NCBI GenBank assembly: GCA_015680905.1
Contig: CM027378.1
Span: 44,489,001-44,553,000 of the forward strand
DNA: 64,000 nt
Reading direction: 5' to 3'
Source of the DNA: Coptis chinensis
Taxonomy: Eukaryota > Streptophyta > Magnoliopsida > Ranunculales > Ranunculaceae
Made by a program: the position numbers and the translations under genes. This document shows positions 22,191-33,730 of the stretch, piece after piece. Position 1 is the first letter of the stretch; every line of letters begins with the position of its first letter. The notes below the pieces were generated by a model. The model did not search any database. It was not told the DNA's origin and saw only the letters and a program-made list of their open reading frames with translations.

Positions 22191-23024
22191 TTTGAGTCAA
22201 GTCACTGTACACTGTAGTAGTGGTATAGCAAATGACTGGAAAGATGATAGTGACGATATGATGCCTGTAAGGAATGGCGTGAAGATTGATTAAGATGCGT
22301 GCAGGTTTGACTTTGCTATTTTCCCTGTATATTTTATATTCCATCAGGTGAAAAATGTGTGTCCTCTTTACCTTCTCCTAGTATCTGCATGATTGCAGTT
22401 ATAACCTTTCCATTCGCACCAGGGACAACTGTAGTGGCTCCAAGATAAATTTTCTTTTGCTGAACTAACTGCCAGAACAGAGACATAATTAAAATATCGA
22501 TCAATTGTCTTACAGGCCAGTTGATAGAAGGAAATTAAAGAACTATCTGCTTTTCACGTATTTTTATCGAAAAATACCAAGTTCGGCTCAAAGTACATAT
22601 TAGAAGAAGCTTTGAGGATGCCATCAGTAAGTAATAAATGCTCTATTTTAGCTGTTAATTGTTGAATAGCCATTTGATCCAAGGAAATTCAGTAATATCT
22701 GTTTTCTATTTTATTCAGGAAAAATATCAAGTGTCTCAAAGTTTTAGGATAAGGATTGAGTTGTCCTCATCAAGTAATAACCACTCAGGTTTGGGGTGAA
22801 ATGTATGCATTTGCCGTTCGCGTCGCCAATCCTTGGGCAGAGTGGATAGAACTGCAAAATCTACCTCCAATGACTTTCTGTGGAGGAGACCACCGACCTC
22901 TCATAGTGTGAGGCCTTCAATTTCTTCTAGTAGTTTATTTTGTCAAAGGCGGCACCAACGGACCACGGTGTCAATTTGGCGACTAATATTACTGATTTCT
23001 TATACTTGTTGATTTCAAAAGCAG
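22191..23024. other. No recognised gene
   Basis: Short open stretches without family motifs. A segment near 22800-22910 (frame reading FAVRVANPWAEWIE) may be another exon scrap but could not be identified. Confidence 0.35.
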
Positions 23025-23116
23025 ATATGAATAATCTTAAAATTACCGGGATGTCAATTGATCAGGTGATAGAAGAATGCAAGCTGCTCTATTTTGCTGG
23101 CCAAGTTACGAAGATC
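23025..23116 (+). pseudogene. Cytochrome P450 (CYP72A-like) I-helix fragment
   Basis: Reads MNNLKITGMSIDQVIEECKL then LYFAGQVTK, followed by a stop. Plant CYP72A enzymes have GMS.(D/E)(D/E)VIEECKLFYFAGQETTS here, the I-helix that lines the haem pocket. The oxygen-activating [AG]Gx[DE]T[TS] motif is changed (GQETTS to GQVTKI). No haem-binding Cys region or other exon is nearby, so this is an isolated scrap of a protein of about 520 residues. An AG precedes the segment at 23023-23024. Confidence 0.75.
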
Positions 23117-23342
23117 TAAACCATTTAAAGATTGTGAGTACATCTCTTTCAAAACTTTTTATCTATAACGGTTTTTATTAGAATCCTAGATTCTGATATG
23201 AGAAAACGTCAAACCTTAATCAATTTTTTGGCATAATAGATTCATAGTGATACATTATGGCTTTGTTCTGCTTGCAAGAAATGGTGGGAGCTTATTATGA
23301 TATATTGACTAGGTATTCCTGCTGACACGTACACTGTTACAG

Positions 23343-23412
23343 GGGCATGGTTTTAGGAAGGAGCTTGTTGAGATGCTTGCTGATCTAAAACCTCGTTTTA
23401 TCAGATTTCCAG
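23343..23412 (+). pseudogene. Alpha-L-arabinofuranosidase (GH51) single-exon fragment
   Basis: One exon with AG and GT borders reads GHGFRKELVEMLADLKPRFI then RFPG. It matches the GHGFR.EL..M..DLKP.F.RFPGGCFVEG block of plant cell-wall arabinofuranosidases such as ASD1, at the base of the catalytic barrel. The following exon (GCFVEG...) is not found. Only about 24 residues of a protein of about 680 remain. It lies about 230 bp after the P450 scrap, in the same orientation. Confidence 0.8.
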
Positions 23413-24034
23413 GTATAAATAAAATGATATTGGAAAAGGTTTTGTTTTGCCTCCTTTCCTTTAGTGGTAAGAACTAAGAAGTACTGCTATTGGAAAAGGT
23501 GCTACAAGACCCAACTAAATACGTACAAGTAATGTGATAAAGACGAAGGGTAATAAGAATTTTGCTTCAAAGTGAATATTTGGAACTGGATGGTAATATC
23601 TCTTTATGTGCCATAATAGGGTCATTCTCTATCTTCAAGTTCTACCGCAGCTTAAAAATATGACCTGTAAGACACCATTCTCTATCTGCTTTGCATATGT
23701 GCCATGTGACAAGTAGGACGTCATGCTCAAATTTTCTTTTGTAATTTATTTGCGGAATTTGCTTCTCATAAATAGAACATGTCCTTATAAAAAGATCCCG
23801 TTCAGGCTTTACAGAACTCTCGTCTGATTTAGTGGAGGCTGCTGTTGCTCACTGCCAGTTGATTGTGGTTTCCAAGTAAGCTTCTCTGCGTTCTTTTTGC
23901 TAATTGGTATTTCTATCTCCCTAAAGTAATTAGTATAGTGAAGAATAAGTCTTGCAGAAGCTTGTCGTGATTCCTCACAAACTTCGATACACAATCTAAT
24001 TGTTTGATTAATCGTGTGAGTCATGTTGCACAGA
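23413..24034. other. No recognised gene
   Basis: Intron-like AT-rich DNA between the arabinofuranosidase and NOP2 pieces. Homology to the inverted second copy begins near 23970-23990 (CACAATCTAATTGTTTGATT) and continues rightwards. Confidence 0.4.
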
Positions 24035-24211
24035 TTCAAAAAGAAGCTACAGCAAAACACATTTGGAAAGGGGGTGAAAGAACAGCTACAGTTGCTGTTT
24101 GGGATCTATGCCCTCTTTACTTCATAAGCATCAGGGTGATTTTCTACTAGTAGCATAACACTTGGGCAAGCCTCACTTGTAAATGATCAGCTTAGATCTC
24201 TTTATGCCCAG
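24035..24211 (+). pseudogene. Exon of unknown gene preceding NOP2 (copy 1)
   Basis: Begins IQKEATAKHIWKG and continues through a frame change to the end of the segment at the NOP2 acceptor. The cleaner second copy at 48069-48241 shows the intended reading (QIQREATEKHIWKGVKEQLQ, then SITPRQTSLVNDQLRSLYAQ). I do not recognise the parent protein. It ends at the acceptor AG of the first NOP2 exon, so the two may have been one chimeric transcript in the ancestral element. Confidence 0.45.
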
Positions 24212-24702
24212 GTACTGATTTGGATGATGATGAATTGGATATTGAGGAGGAATCTAGAAAGATTGATGAGAAACGGGCGAGGGAACAAAAGGATGCTGAA
24301 GCTGAGCTTCAACTTAATATTAAAGAAGAGTCTGATGAGTTTCGTTTGCCAACGGAAGAGGTTTGTTTATTTTAGTTATTAGTGAGTAATGATTTTTGTA
24401 AATGTAGTTTGAGGTTGCTTTTTGGATTTTGGTAATGTAGGAAATTGGAGTAGAGGCACTTCAACCACCTGATCTTTCGAATTTGCAACGGAGAATTAAA
24501 GAGAGTTAGTACTTTGTTTTTTGAGTTTAGTATTGAGAAATTAAGTTTGTTTTTTAGCTTAATTTTGAGAATTTTGTGGTGATGGCTGTAGTTGTTCGGA
24601 TACTATCGAATTTTAAGACTTTGAGACAAAAATGGGTAACACGTAAAGATTATGTTGAGCAGCTTAAGAGGGATTTGAGCTCTTATTATGGATACAATGA
24701 AT
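24212..24702 (+). pseudogene. NOP2-type 25S rRNA (cytosine-C5) methyltransferase fragment, copy 1
   Basis: Three exons: 24212-24360 (DDELDIEEESRKIDEKRARE, then LQLNIKEESDEFRLPTEE), 24441-24504 (QPPDLSNLQRRIKE) and 24592-24702 ([34 protein letters not shown]). This is the segment just before the catalytic domain of nucleolar NOP2, which methylates 25S rRNA during ribosome assembly. The SAM-binding and catalytic Cys motifs are absent. The sequence stops at GYNE, where it jumps to TGTTACG and a T-run. The second copy at 47027-48055 continues through three more exons, so this copy carries an internal deletion. It directly precedes the 38-bp repeat array. Confidence 0.9.
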
Positions 24703-24904
24703 GTTACGTTTTTTTTTTTTTTTACATGTATGAATATTGATCACTTTATCATCTGTTTTTTGGTAAAGGAATAGTGATTGGGAATATGTGTATTCTTTGT
24801 GGTATTGTTATTAGGATGGATGAATTATTAGCTGGATTGAAAAACAAGAGTGGACCTAGGATAAAACAATAATTATATATTTTATTATTTTTTTTTTAAA
24901 TATG

Positions 24905-25250
24905 AAATGTTTTAGCCACGGTTAATGTCCGTAACTATAGGACTAAAATGTGCGTAGCAAAGCCACTTTTGCTATGGCCTATGCCATGGTTTTTATCCCT
25001 CATAAAATCTGAATGCTACGGCTTCTGCTGCGGGCTTTATCAAGGGGAACTTGCTATGGCTTATGCCACGGTTACCTATCGTGGACATTTGCTACTGCTT
25101 TTACCACGACCATTATCACTAGCAACTGCTACGGCTATTCCCATGGTTTTTATCAGTGGGAAGTTGCAACGGCTTTGGCTGTTGGGTGGACTGTTGCATT
25201 TACCCACGGTCTTATGTTGTAGCTAAAGCTTTAGCGACAAGTTGAAACCA
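24905..25250 (+). repeat. 38-bp degenerate tandem repeat array, copy 1 (six units)
   Basis: Units of 37-38 bp (the first is longer) each start TGCTACGGC or TGCTATGGC and contain a CCACGG-type centre; six are visible between about 24966 and 25205. Flanking phrases are TTAGCCACGG on the left and GCTAAAGCTTTAGC on the right. Such arrays of a short recurring motif near an end resemble the subterminal repeats of CACTA or Mutator-type elements. The overlapping ORFs here are artefacts of the repeat. The same array, with five units, occurs inverted at 46350-46640. Confidence 0.8.
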
Positions 25251-26420
25251 CCCCATGGTCTTATGATGTCATAATGTCTCGTGGGTATTTTTTTGACTTT
25301 TCAACTTGTAGGGGCGACTTTAGGACTATTGCAAGGGTTTTCTTTCAACAAACCGTTGCTACTTTTTTGGCCAATTTTTTTTTTAAATAATTAAAAAACT
25401 AATTTGGGGTCCACTTTTAATAAAAAATAATTTTAAAATAAAATTGGGTCTTATTATTTATTTGATTTGGTTGTTACCATCTAGAATTAGAGACGATTTG
25501 TGAGTAACTATTCATATTGGTGGAGGCAAACTGTGGGGATTTGCCTCCACCACTTAGAGATGCTCTGATGTCATTACAAATGACGTAATATAGGTTCATG
25601 TCATATATGGGTACTTATGAAATTACAACTGTGTAGTATATGTCTATATCATTCCAAATAAGATATGAGTTCTTATGTCATTCTAAATGGAGTAATATTA
25701 ATATGTTATTTCAAATGATATATAAATTAGACTTGGTGTTGGAGAAAAGCCTACATATGTTACTTTAAGAAGTAAAGCGCCACTATGACATTGAGAATGA
25801 CATGACATTATGGATATTTTCATTACAAACAATTTAGATTCATATGAGACCAAACTTGATGTGGCATTGAAACAAGTCGTACTATGTCATTCCAATTGTC
25901 ATAATAAAGATGTCTTTCCAACCGTTATAATAACTATCTAATATGTTATTATTTTTATCATACTTAACAATATGACAGTAAATATGTCACATATCATTGA
26001 TGTCAAAAAAAGAAACAAAAATTGTCATAATATACGCATACATACAATTATCTGCCACAAATTATTCTAAAGATTTTGGCACATCAATCATTTACTCCTG
26101 CACAATGCAATTTTATACTCTTAGATTTGAGTAGACAAACTATTAGGGTGGTTGAAAACGACAGAAAATGAACAAAATGTTTAATTGTTCCACTTGAAAT
26201 TGGAACATTTTCAATTCCAAGTGGAACAATTAAACATTTTCCTGCCCTAGTCAAGAAGAAGTGGGGAAGGTGTCGAGCAGTGGTACTAAAAAAAATCTCT
26301 TCTTTTCTCTTTTCTCGTTGTAGTTTAAGAAGACAAAGATGCATCATATTGATTGTTCCGTTAAGAAGGATGCACATCAAATAGCGGTACTTTTCTATGA
26401 TTCTTCAAGGCGCGAACACC
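25251..26420. other. No gene; degenerate repeats and a hairpin
   Basis: AT-rich. Between about 25560 and 25960 the phrase TGTCATT(C/A)(C/T)AAA recurs loosely many times. At about 25545-25568 the phrase TTAGAGATGCTCTGA resembles a MITE end. A strong hairpin lies at 26174-26240. No coding segment. The Athila element interrupts the sequence at 26425. Confidence 0.5.
26174..26240. repeat. Near-perfect 28-bp inverted repeat (hairpin)
   Basis: Arms 26174-26201 and 26213-26240 are inverse complements with one mismatch in 28; the loop is 11 nt. The RNA would form a stable stem with a short loop. No target duplication is obvious, so it may be a tiny foldback element or a small-RNA precursor-like hairpin. 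Confidence 0.85.
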
Positions 26421-26425
26421 AAGTG
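26421..26425. repeat. Left target-site duplication of the Athila element (AAGTG)
   Basis: Identical to 44267-44271. Rejoining the flanks gives the empty site CGAACACCAAGTG followed by CAAGTTTGG. Confidence 0.95.
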
Positions 26426-27877
26426 TGATAAGCACCCAAAAGTGTATTATGAAACCCCATTGAGACATATAAATTTGGTTAATTATGTGTTTAATAATCA
26501 TGAAATAAATATGTTTTCATACTTTTGTAGGTATTCACAGTAAACATGGAAATATTATTTAAACATGCGATAAAGCACGAGGAACGACATATATATGAAT
26601 TTTTCCAAATCTACACAGAAGCATCAAAATTCCAAAGCTCCTACCTCTTGAACCAGGACTCCGAATGGGACAAGTGAGCTGCTCAAACAATCAAGGCGAT
26701 GAACTCTACGCATAGGCGGGAAGTTGTAAAATTTCCCAAAGACCGGACCGCCACTAGACTGCATATAGGACCCACTATGCGGGACCGCAAGATTGGATGA
26801 GTCATCAATCATGGAGCATGTCAAGACAAAAATGACAAATTATTGGTGCAAAGTTGACACCTTGTATGTAATTAATTAGATTAGGTGTTAATAGTGAAAA
26901 AAAGGCAAGGTGTCACTTTGTTTTAATGTGGTGGATAAAAATGAAGTAAATGTGGTTTGATGTTTCACGTGGGAGGAAATGAGATTTCTCTCAAATGGAG
27001 AAGAAAACAAAATAAGGGGGGGACACTCCATTTACTCCCTTGACTTCTTTTCCTTACATTGTATTATTTTAGTTCCTTAGTCATTTTTATTATTTAGTTT
27101 TTAGTTTTGTAAAAAAAGCTTGTAATAGTTTTAATGGAGGAAACTTTGGTTTTCTTCTAGAAAATAAATAGAAAGCAAGTGAGTTTAGATAGTTAGTCTT
27201 CTTCTTCCTTTTTCTCTCTCTCTTTTTGTACTACTAACTTGTAATCCTTTATCCCAAGGATCATGAGCTAACTTTCCCTTTGGGGAGTTAATCCAGCTCA
27301 TGTGAGGGAAAATATTTGTTGTTGGTTTGATAAGTTGGTTAGGAAGAACAACTAGACCTACATCCTATCCCAAAATGATAGTTGATGTAGTGTCTAGTTA
27401 GAAATCAAAGTGATGAGCTTAGAGATAAGTCATTGCTTGGTTCCACTTGCTAACATGTATGAGCTTAGAGATGAGCCATACATGTTAGGGATCAAGTCTT
27501 CTTCTATTAGGACTTGTCTATGAGTCTAGGAAGAATAAAATGAATTTATTAAAATCAACAACAAAAGTTATCTTCACATGAGGAGGATTAGCTCTCCACC
27601 TTTTCTTTAGTAAATTGTATTGTGTCTTAGTTGCATGATTTTGAATCTTAATGTTTTTCTTAATGTTTTTGTAGAAAAGAAACCTAGTATTAGTATTAAA
27701 CTTACTCACTAGTTCCCTAAAAGTAAAAACCAAGTTGTAGTTGTCCTGGACTTTAGGTTGGTTCGAATCCTTATTTCAACTTTACGAACACGAAGATCGT
27801 GAGTAAGGAAATCTTTGAATTCGCATTTTTCGCCAAATTAGAGAGTAAATATCTAACGTAGTAAAAGAGCAATATCA
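26426..27877 (+). repeat. Athila 5' LTR (1452 bp)
   Basis: TG...CA borders; pairs over its full length with 42810-44266. It holds a TC-rich stretch near 27210-27225. The promoter and polyadenylation signals of the element must lie here, but the transcription start could not be fixed by eye. ORFs inside it (for example 26624-26824 and 27518-27733, minus) recur in the other LTR and are not genes. Confidence 0.97.
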
Positions 27878-27880
27878 AAA

Positions 27881-27894
27881 TGGGCGCCGTTCGT
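27881..27894 (+). promoter_or_regulatory. Primer-binding site (tRNA-Asp-like)
   Basis: TGGGCGCCGTTCG three bases after the LTR resembles TGGCGCCGTTGCC, the complement of the tRNA-Asp 3' end used by Athila elements, with one extra G and a changed end. Confidence 0.75.
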
Positions 27895-29559
27895 TAAAGG
27901 CATAGGACTTGTGCTACAGATTGGAAGTTGCATCAAGGGGGAACCCCCACTCTCTTCCTTTCTTCCTTTTCGTTTCGTTCTTACGTTTTTTTTTTTTTTT
28001 TGTTTAATTTCGTATTTTGTCTCGCAATTGACCTGATCACTCACGGATTTTTTGCTATACTTCCAGGTACCAAAAGTTAGGACTGGGAAAGTACATTGCA
28101 GGTGATTATAAGAGTTCTGTGAAAAGTTGAACTCATTGTGGCATAATTGACACGCATGCGCGTGGCTGGACTCGCGTCCGTGGGTGACTTTGCTCATTTA
28201 CTGCTCATCTAATAGCCCCAACATCCACTGCTAAATCCTGATCCATATCCAGACCTAACTCTCTGGACCTGTACCTGAAATTTCGAATATCTTTTGGGAT
28301 TAATCACGTCGACGGATTGAAACGTCTGTTTCATTTCTTTGGCGGACTTGCGGGAAGCTACAGGTTCCAAATTTTTAGTGTTGTTTTTATTTTTAGTTAT
28401 TTGCATGAATGCCATGTATGTAGTATAATGTAATAGTTTATGGATTATTATTTACGTCTTAGGCTAGAAATATGCATGAATTATGTTAATACGTCCGTAA
28501 ATATATGCGATTAAGTGGGTATGAATTGCATATTAATGTATATGTACATACCAATGGTACTGTTTTGCATGGTTATCTATATTTATATGTATAAGTGTCT
28601 ATTATTGCATGTTTAGTATTTCTCTACGTATACGTACATGATATTGTCTAATAAGTCGATTTTGTCAAGAAAGAGGAGAACATTCCAACGAGAGTTAAAA
28701 TCTGAGTTGGGTAAGTTGTTTCTAAACCCTACGGGGTAAAAGCGCTCTCTATATGACACTCGCAATCTCAATGAGTATTGCCGAAATCGAATTATTATGC
28801 AATACAAGAGTCGTATTTTAGTTTATGTATAATATGTTGTATGTTTAGTTTTGTCGTATTTATCTGCGTACATATACTATATTCACATGCTAATGTATTT
28901 CGATACGTATGAGTGATTCAAATTTGCCTGTTACTGTTGATATACGTCTACGTAATATCGACTTACAAATTAGCATACATATACGTATTACTGATGTATA
29001 TTTGCCTGTACGTATGGAAGTATTTATCGATGACACAACCTTGCCTATTCGTATAGCTATACGTATGAGTAGAGTATCTTCACATGCTACTACATCTAGT
29101 ATTGTATGAGTAGATCGTATTTGCATATTTATATTTTTACCCTTGCATAAATCTTAGTTAAAAAAAAATAAAAAAATAAAAAAAATAAAAAAATAAATTA
29201 AGCCCTTGCATAAATTTTAATTCCATAAATCTTATTCATAATCATATTCCAACGGTGTCTAGGAAACTTGAAAGATTGAGGTTACTTAATTAGAACCGTG
29301 CTTGCACAGAAAATCTCCCTCATATCTCTTATGTGACCTGGCTGTTGGTTTATGCACATGTATTCCTAGCTTCACTGCTACGTTAGCAGCAGCTTAGGCC
29401 TACGTTGTTCAACTCTACAGCTTAAAAATAATAATAAAATTCAAGTAATAATAACTTTCTTCTATCAATTAGATCTAATTTTATGCTTGCATGAGATTAC
29501 GATCTGGTTCCACTAAAGAATTTGAACATACCTATCGTTGAAGAAAATACGATAAGCAA
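27895..29559 (+). other. Athila untranslated leader
   Basis: About 1.6 kb without a convincing ORF. At about 28860-29110 it has repeated ATACGTA and TTTGCCTG(T/A) phrases, leaving both strands open over short stretches. An A-rich AAAATAAA tract lies at 29160-29200. Probably packaging or dimerisation and leader sequence, which is long in this lineage. Confidence 0.6.
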
Positions 29560-30378
29560 TTGCGTAAGTTCTCACCTAAAAATTGTTCTTCTTCTGTTAA
29601 TTACCTTCATCAAGATCCTTCGCCGCCATTAACTACGTCGTTATGGCCGGCGATCCTCCTTGGTGAGAAGCTCTCCGCCGGACTTCTATCTTTGCATTCT
29701 GAGGAAGGACCTTCTTTCTGCATCAAACTTGAGGACATTGTCGGTGATTTTCGTATTCCGCCAAACGTTTTTAGTTTGTTACCTATATACCATGGTTTGG
29801 ATCACGAAAAACCTTACAATCATCTTCGTAGGCTTCAACAAGTGGCCACAACATTTCACCACCCAGCCGTCTCTAAGGAACAACTCTTGCTTTGACTGTT
29901 TCCATTCACTTTAGCGGAAAAAGCGTCACTTTGGCTAGCAGGACAACAGCCACAATCCATAGACACATGGAATAAATTAGTTCAAGCTTTCATGCTTCAA
30001 TTTTACACTCAGAAGAAAACAACTGAAATGCTTCAAAAAATTCAATTCTTTCGTCAAAATCCTCATGAATCCTTTACGGAAGCATGGAGTCGTTTCACTG
30101 ATCTTCTGTTAGAATGTCCTCACCACCAACTAGACAAAGCTGTCCTTGTTCGTTCATTCTTTAATGGTTTGTCTGATCATAAAAAAGAAACTCTTGATAT
30201 AATGAACGGAGGTTGCTTCATGGACAAAAGAGCTACTGAGGCTTATACTTTTCTTGAAAAACAAGCGAAAAAAGGTACACACTGGGGTAACACTGAGTCG
30301 TCTAGGTCATCAAAGGACAATGTTACAAAGGCCACATCTATTTTTGAGGTAAAACCCGATCCCAAATTAAAAATTTGA
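29560..30378 (+). pseudogene. Athila gag (retrotransposon gag domain), interrupted
   Basis: One reading frame from 29560 to 30378, broken by a single in-frame TGA at 29893-29895. Before it: HGLDHEKPYNHLRRLQQVA. After it: FPFTLAEKASLWLAGQQP, then TEMLQKIQFFRQNPHESFTE, then PHHQLDKAVLVRSFFNGLSD. These are the hallmarks of the plant Retrotrans_gag capsid domain (FP..L...A..WL and F.Q...E....A..RF). The upstream start is unclear; the region before HGLDHE is less conserved. The element would need a functional gag supplied by a relative. Confidence 0.9.
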
Positions 30379-31560
30379 TAGAATCCCTAACTAAAAAGTA
30401 GATGCCCTTGCGGTTCAAGTAAGCGATCAACTTCCAAAACAGGTCATGAGCGTTGACACATCCCCATGTGTTCTTTGTCTCGATCGACCATCGATGTTTA
30501 TTTTCCCTTGTTATATGCCTCACCTTCTCAACAATTCGGAGGAGGCATGTGCATTCAACATTCTAATGCACCTTGGAGACAACATCGAATTTGGCTTTGG
30601 TGCCAAAATAACCAACAAATGGGGGCTCCTCGGGTTTAAGCTAATCCGCTTTTTCGACCTACCAACAATTTTATTCCATACCGCCAAGGAAATAATCAAC
30701 AATACCAACAAGGTCAATTTCAAAATAATTCCAATGCTAATTATCAAACCAACCGCAGCCTTGTTCCGGCTAATCCGGATCCCAACTATAATCCACAACT
30801 TCTAAGCAATAATCGTGAACTACTACCTTTAACAACTGCGCCACCCGTTATGGATAGGACAAAGCGAGACTTTCTTAGCTTACATGAACCAACGGTCTCA
30901 AATTTTAACGTCTATCCAACAATCACTTCAACAATTGGCGCAAGAAAAAGTCGAGGAAAGGCGTGTTTCTGTACAAGCGGTTCCAAACCCTAAACCCGGC
31001 AAACCACGGCATTTGAACTCACCAATGCACCTAGTACAAGCACCCCAACCAAGGTGAGGTGCATGCAATCACTACTCTACGATCACGGAAAAAGCGTAGA
31101 CAATCAAATACATATGCGGATGATCAACCAAAGGAATCGAAGGATCAAATTAATCTATTTCCAATAATGAACCTACGGTGGATTCACGGATCAACAAAGT
31201 CAACATCTCGAATGTAGGAAACAAGCAAGTAGACCCCTTTGCCAAATTCAGCCCTAAGGCACCCGTTTCTACTGCGGCTTGGCAAAGAATAAACCCGATG
31301 AGAATTTTTCTTTGAAATCGAGAGAGACTTTTCAAAATTTGACAATCAACTTACCTTTTCTAGATGCTTTAAAGCTATTACCAAAACATGCAAAATTTCT
31401 GAAGATATGTGCAACACAAAAGGAGAACTAATGTTCCTCAACAAGCGTTTCTCACCAAACGGTTTCCCTCCATCACCGAACCACACAATGGTATAGTCAA
31501 ATACAAGGACCACGGTAGACCAGCGGTTCCATGTACCTTAGGTGACAAATATCGACTCTT
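30379..31560 (+). pseudogene. Athila gag C-terminus and gag-pol linker, frame-disrupted
   Basis: A degenerate gag tail. Near 30444-30510 a reading with MSVDTSPCVLCL is what remains of the usual Cys-His knuckle area. An Asn/Gln-rich stretch follows near 30690-30830. Several frame changes prevent continuous translation. ORFs on the minus strand here (30338-30798 and 31150-31335) are shadows. It leads into the protease at 31564. Confidence 0.6.
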
Positions 31561-32103
31561 CAGCGGCTTCTAGACACGGGAGCTAGTGTGAACTTACTTC
31601 CATATTACTTACTTAAACAACTAGGTCTTCATGAGCTCAAACCTACCACCATGACTCTACGGTTAGCCGATCGTTCCATAAAAGTAAAAGGAATTGTGAA
31701 AAACGTCCTTGTAAAAGTCCAAGACTTTTTCTATCCTGTAGACTTTGTTATTTTGGATACAAAAGTTGCATGTGATTCCATTCCTATCATCTTTGGACGC
31801 CCGTTCCTAGCAACTACTAATGCTCTTATTAACTGTAGGGATGGTTCAATGACCATGTCCTTCGGAAATCTATCGATCGAGGTGAATGTGTTCAAGTTGA
31901 TGAAACAAATCCCAGAGCCTGACATTGATGGTGAGGTCAACAGGGTTGACAGCATTACGCAAGAGTATTTAACAAACTCTTTTCCAGAAGATGAAGTGTA
32001 CCAATTTCTTTCCTTTGGCGAATCCGAGTTTGAGGACGATGATTATACACAAGAAGTAAATGAGTTATTAGAGTCAATACCATTATTTGACCACGATTTG
32101 TGA
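31561..32103 (+). pseudogene. Athila aspartic protease region of pol
   Basis: The open frame begins with QRLLDTGASVNLLPYYLLKQ, containing the DTGA-type catalytic motif of retroviral-like aspartic proteases (31573-31584). It continues IKVKGIVKNVLVKVQDFFYP, then FVILDT and PIIFGRPFLATTNA, the conserved ILGRPFL-like flap region. It ends with an acidic linker (GESEFEDDDYTQEVNE) and a TGA at 32101-32103. The frame must shift to reach RT. This domain itself looks intact and would process Gag-Pol in a working element. Confidence 0.88.
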
Positions 32104-33730
32104 TGTCCAGTAACTTGGATGAACATCAATCTGTTTACTGCATGGATGATGACTTTCCTCAAGAATCTTTAATACCCACTCCGCCCACCCCTACGATTTA
32201 AAACCTCTTCCGGAATTAAAATACGCATACAGCTTGATCCAAATGGTCGTCACCCAGTTATCATTTCTTCACAATTGACTGACGATCAGGAAGCTCGTTT
32301 AATTAATGTCATTCAACAACATCGTTCTGCTATTGGATGGTCCCTCGATGACATTAAAGGCATTGCACCCCTTGTGTGCACCCATCGTGATACACCACGA
32401 AGAAAATGCTAAGGCGTCGCGTGAACGCAAGCGTCGACTAAACCCTACCATGAAAGATGTGGTACAAGAGGAAGTTTTAAAATTACTTTCGATCGCGGGT
32501 ATTATTTATCCTATCTCGATAGTGTTTGGGTGAGTCCAATACACGTTGTTCCCAAGAAATCTGGCATTATAGTTGTGAGAAATGATAAAGATGAATGCAT
32601 TTCATTTCGTATCGATGAAATGGCGAATATGCATTGACTATCGCAAACTTAATGCCGTCACTCGTAAGGATCACTTTCCACTTCCATTCATAGATCGGAT
32701 GCTTTCGAGCGGCTTAGCGGTCATGCATATTACTGTTTTTTCTTGATGGTTATTCAGGTTATTTTCGGATAGTCATAGACCCTGGCGATCAAGAAAAGAC
32801 CACGTTCACTGTCCATTTGGTACATTTGCATATAGGCGAATGCCTTTCGGCCTTTGCAATGCACAGTACTTTCATTTGCATGCTTCACATTTTCAGTGAT
32901 ATGGTTGAGCGTTTTATGGAAGTATTCATGGGCGACTTCTCAATATATGGAGATTCTTTTCGATAGTTGTCTATCAAATCTTGAAAAAGTCTTTACGCGT
33001 TGTGAAGAGAAAAACCTTGTTCTCAATTGGGAAAAATGTCATTTCATGGTTACAAAAGGAATAGTTTTAGGACATATCGTTTCAAAGGACGGAATCGAAG
33101 TCGACAAAGCTAAGATAAAAAAAATTGCTTCACTTCCTATACCAAAATCAGTTCGAGACATTCACGCATTCTTAGGACACGCAGGTTTCTATAGGAGATT
33201 TATTCAAGATTTCTCAAAGGTTGCTCGACCTTTAACCAATCTCCTGCTTAAAGATGCCGTTTTTTACTTCAGTTTCAATTGCAAACAAGCCTTTAAGATT
33301 TTAAAAACCGCATTAACTACCGCTCCCATAATTCAACCACCTGATTGGTCCAAACCTTTTGAATTAATGTGTGACGTGAGCGATTATGCTATTGGAGCTG
33401 TACTAGGGCAACACCGAGAAGATAAGCCAGTTGGCATTTATTATGCGAGTAAAATCCTTAATGAACCTCAACGTAACTATACCACCACTGAGAAAGAGTT
33501 TCTCGCCGTTGTATATGCTTTGGATAAGTTTCGTCCATACCTAGTGGGTTCTCCAACTATTGTCTACAAGCGACCATCGCGACGCCGTTATCTATTAGCA
33601 AAAAAAGATGCAAAACAAAGGTTGATCCAATGAATTCTCCTTTTGCAAGAGTTTACTCTAGAAATTAGAGATAAAAAAGGTTGCGAAAATGTGGTTGCAG
33701 ACAATTTATCCACGACTTGTCAGTGATGTT
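32104..33730 (+). pseudogene. Athila reverse transcriptase and RNase H, frameshifted
   Basis: The RT pieces are in several frames: QHRSAIGWSLDDIKGI, CIDYRKLNAVTRKDHFPLPF, FRIVIDPGDQEKTTF, then MPFGLCNAQ. The catalytic box, normally VFMDDFSVYG, reads VFMGDFSIYG, losing the first Asp of the metal-binding pair. A 1-bp frame change follows at about 32960. The thumb and connection (NLVLNWEKCHFMV, FLGHAGFYRRFIQDFSKV) and RNase H (FELMCDVSDYAIGAVLGQ, NYTTTEKEFLAVVYALDKFR) are in the 259-codon frame to 33633. That ends where the conserved RLIRW has TGA for Trp. Downstream, LEIRDKKGCENVVADNLS completes RNase H. The region is clearly inactive. Confidence 0.93.

Noticed and set aside
23025..23412. P450 and arabinofuranosidase pieces as one gene
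   Set aside because: They match different protein families and are separated by intron-like DNA; only their strand is shared.
24948..25226. Overlapping plus ORFs rich in Leu/Thr/Gly
   Set aside because: They read through the 38-bp repeat array in two frames; the same happens in the inverted array at 46290-46547.
26624..27733. Minus ORFs in the 5' LTR (and twins at 43008-44121)
   Set aside because: They recur because the LTRs are repeats; no protein-like conservation beyond the DNA identity.
28890..29126. Overlapping ORFs on both strands in the Athila leader
   Set aside because: Caused by ATACGTA-type repeats open in both directions; no homologue recognised and the place is untranslated leader.
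32854..32960. The first part of the 259-codon pol ORF as an independent start
   Set aside because: The ATG lies in an out-of-frame segment of RT; the true RT reading there is in another frame up to a 1-bp shift near 32960.
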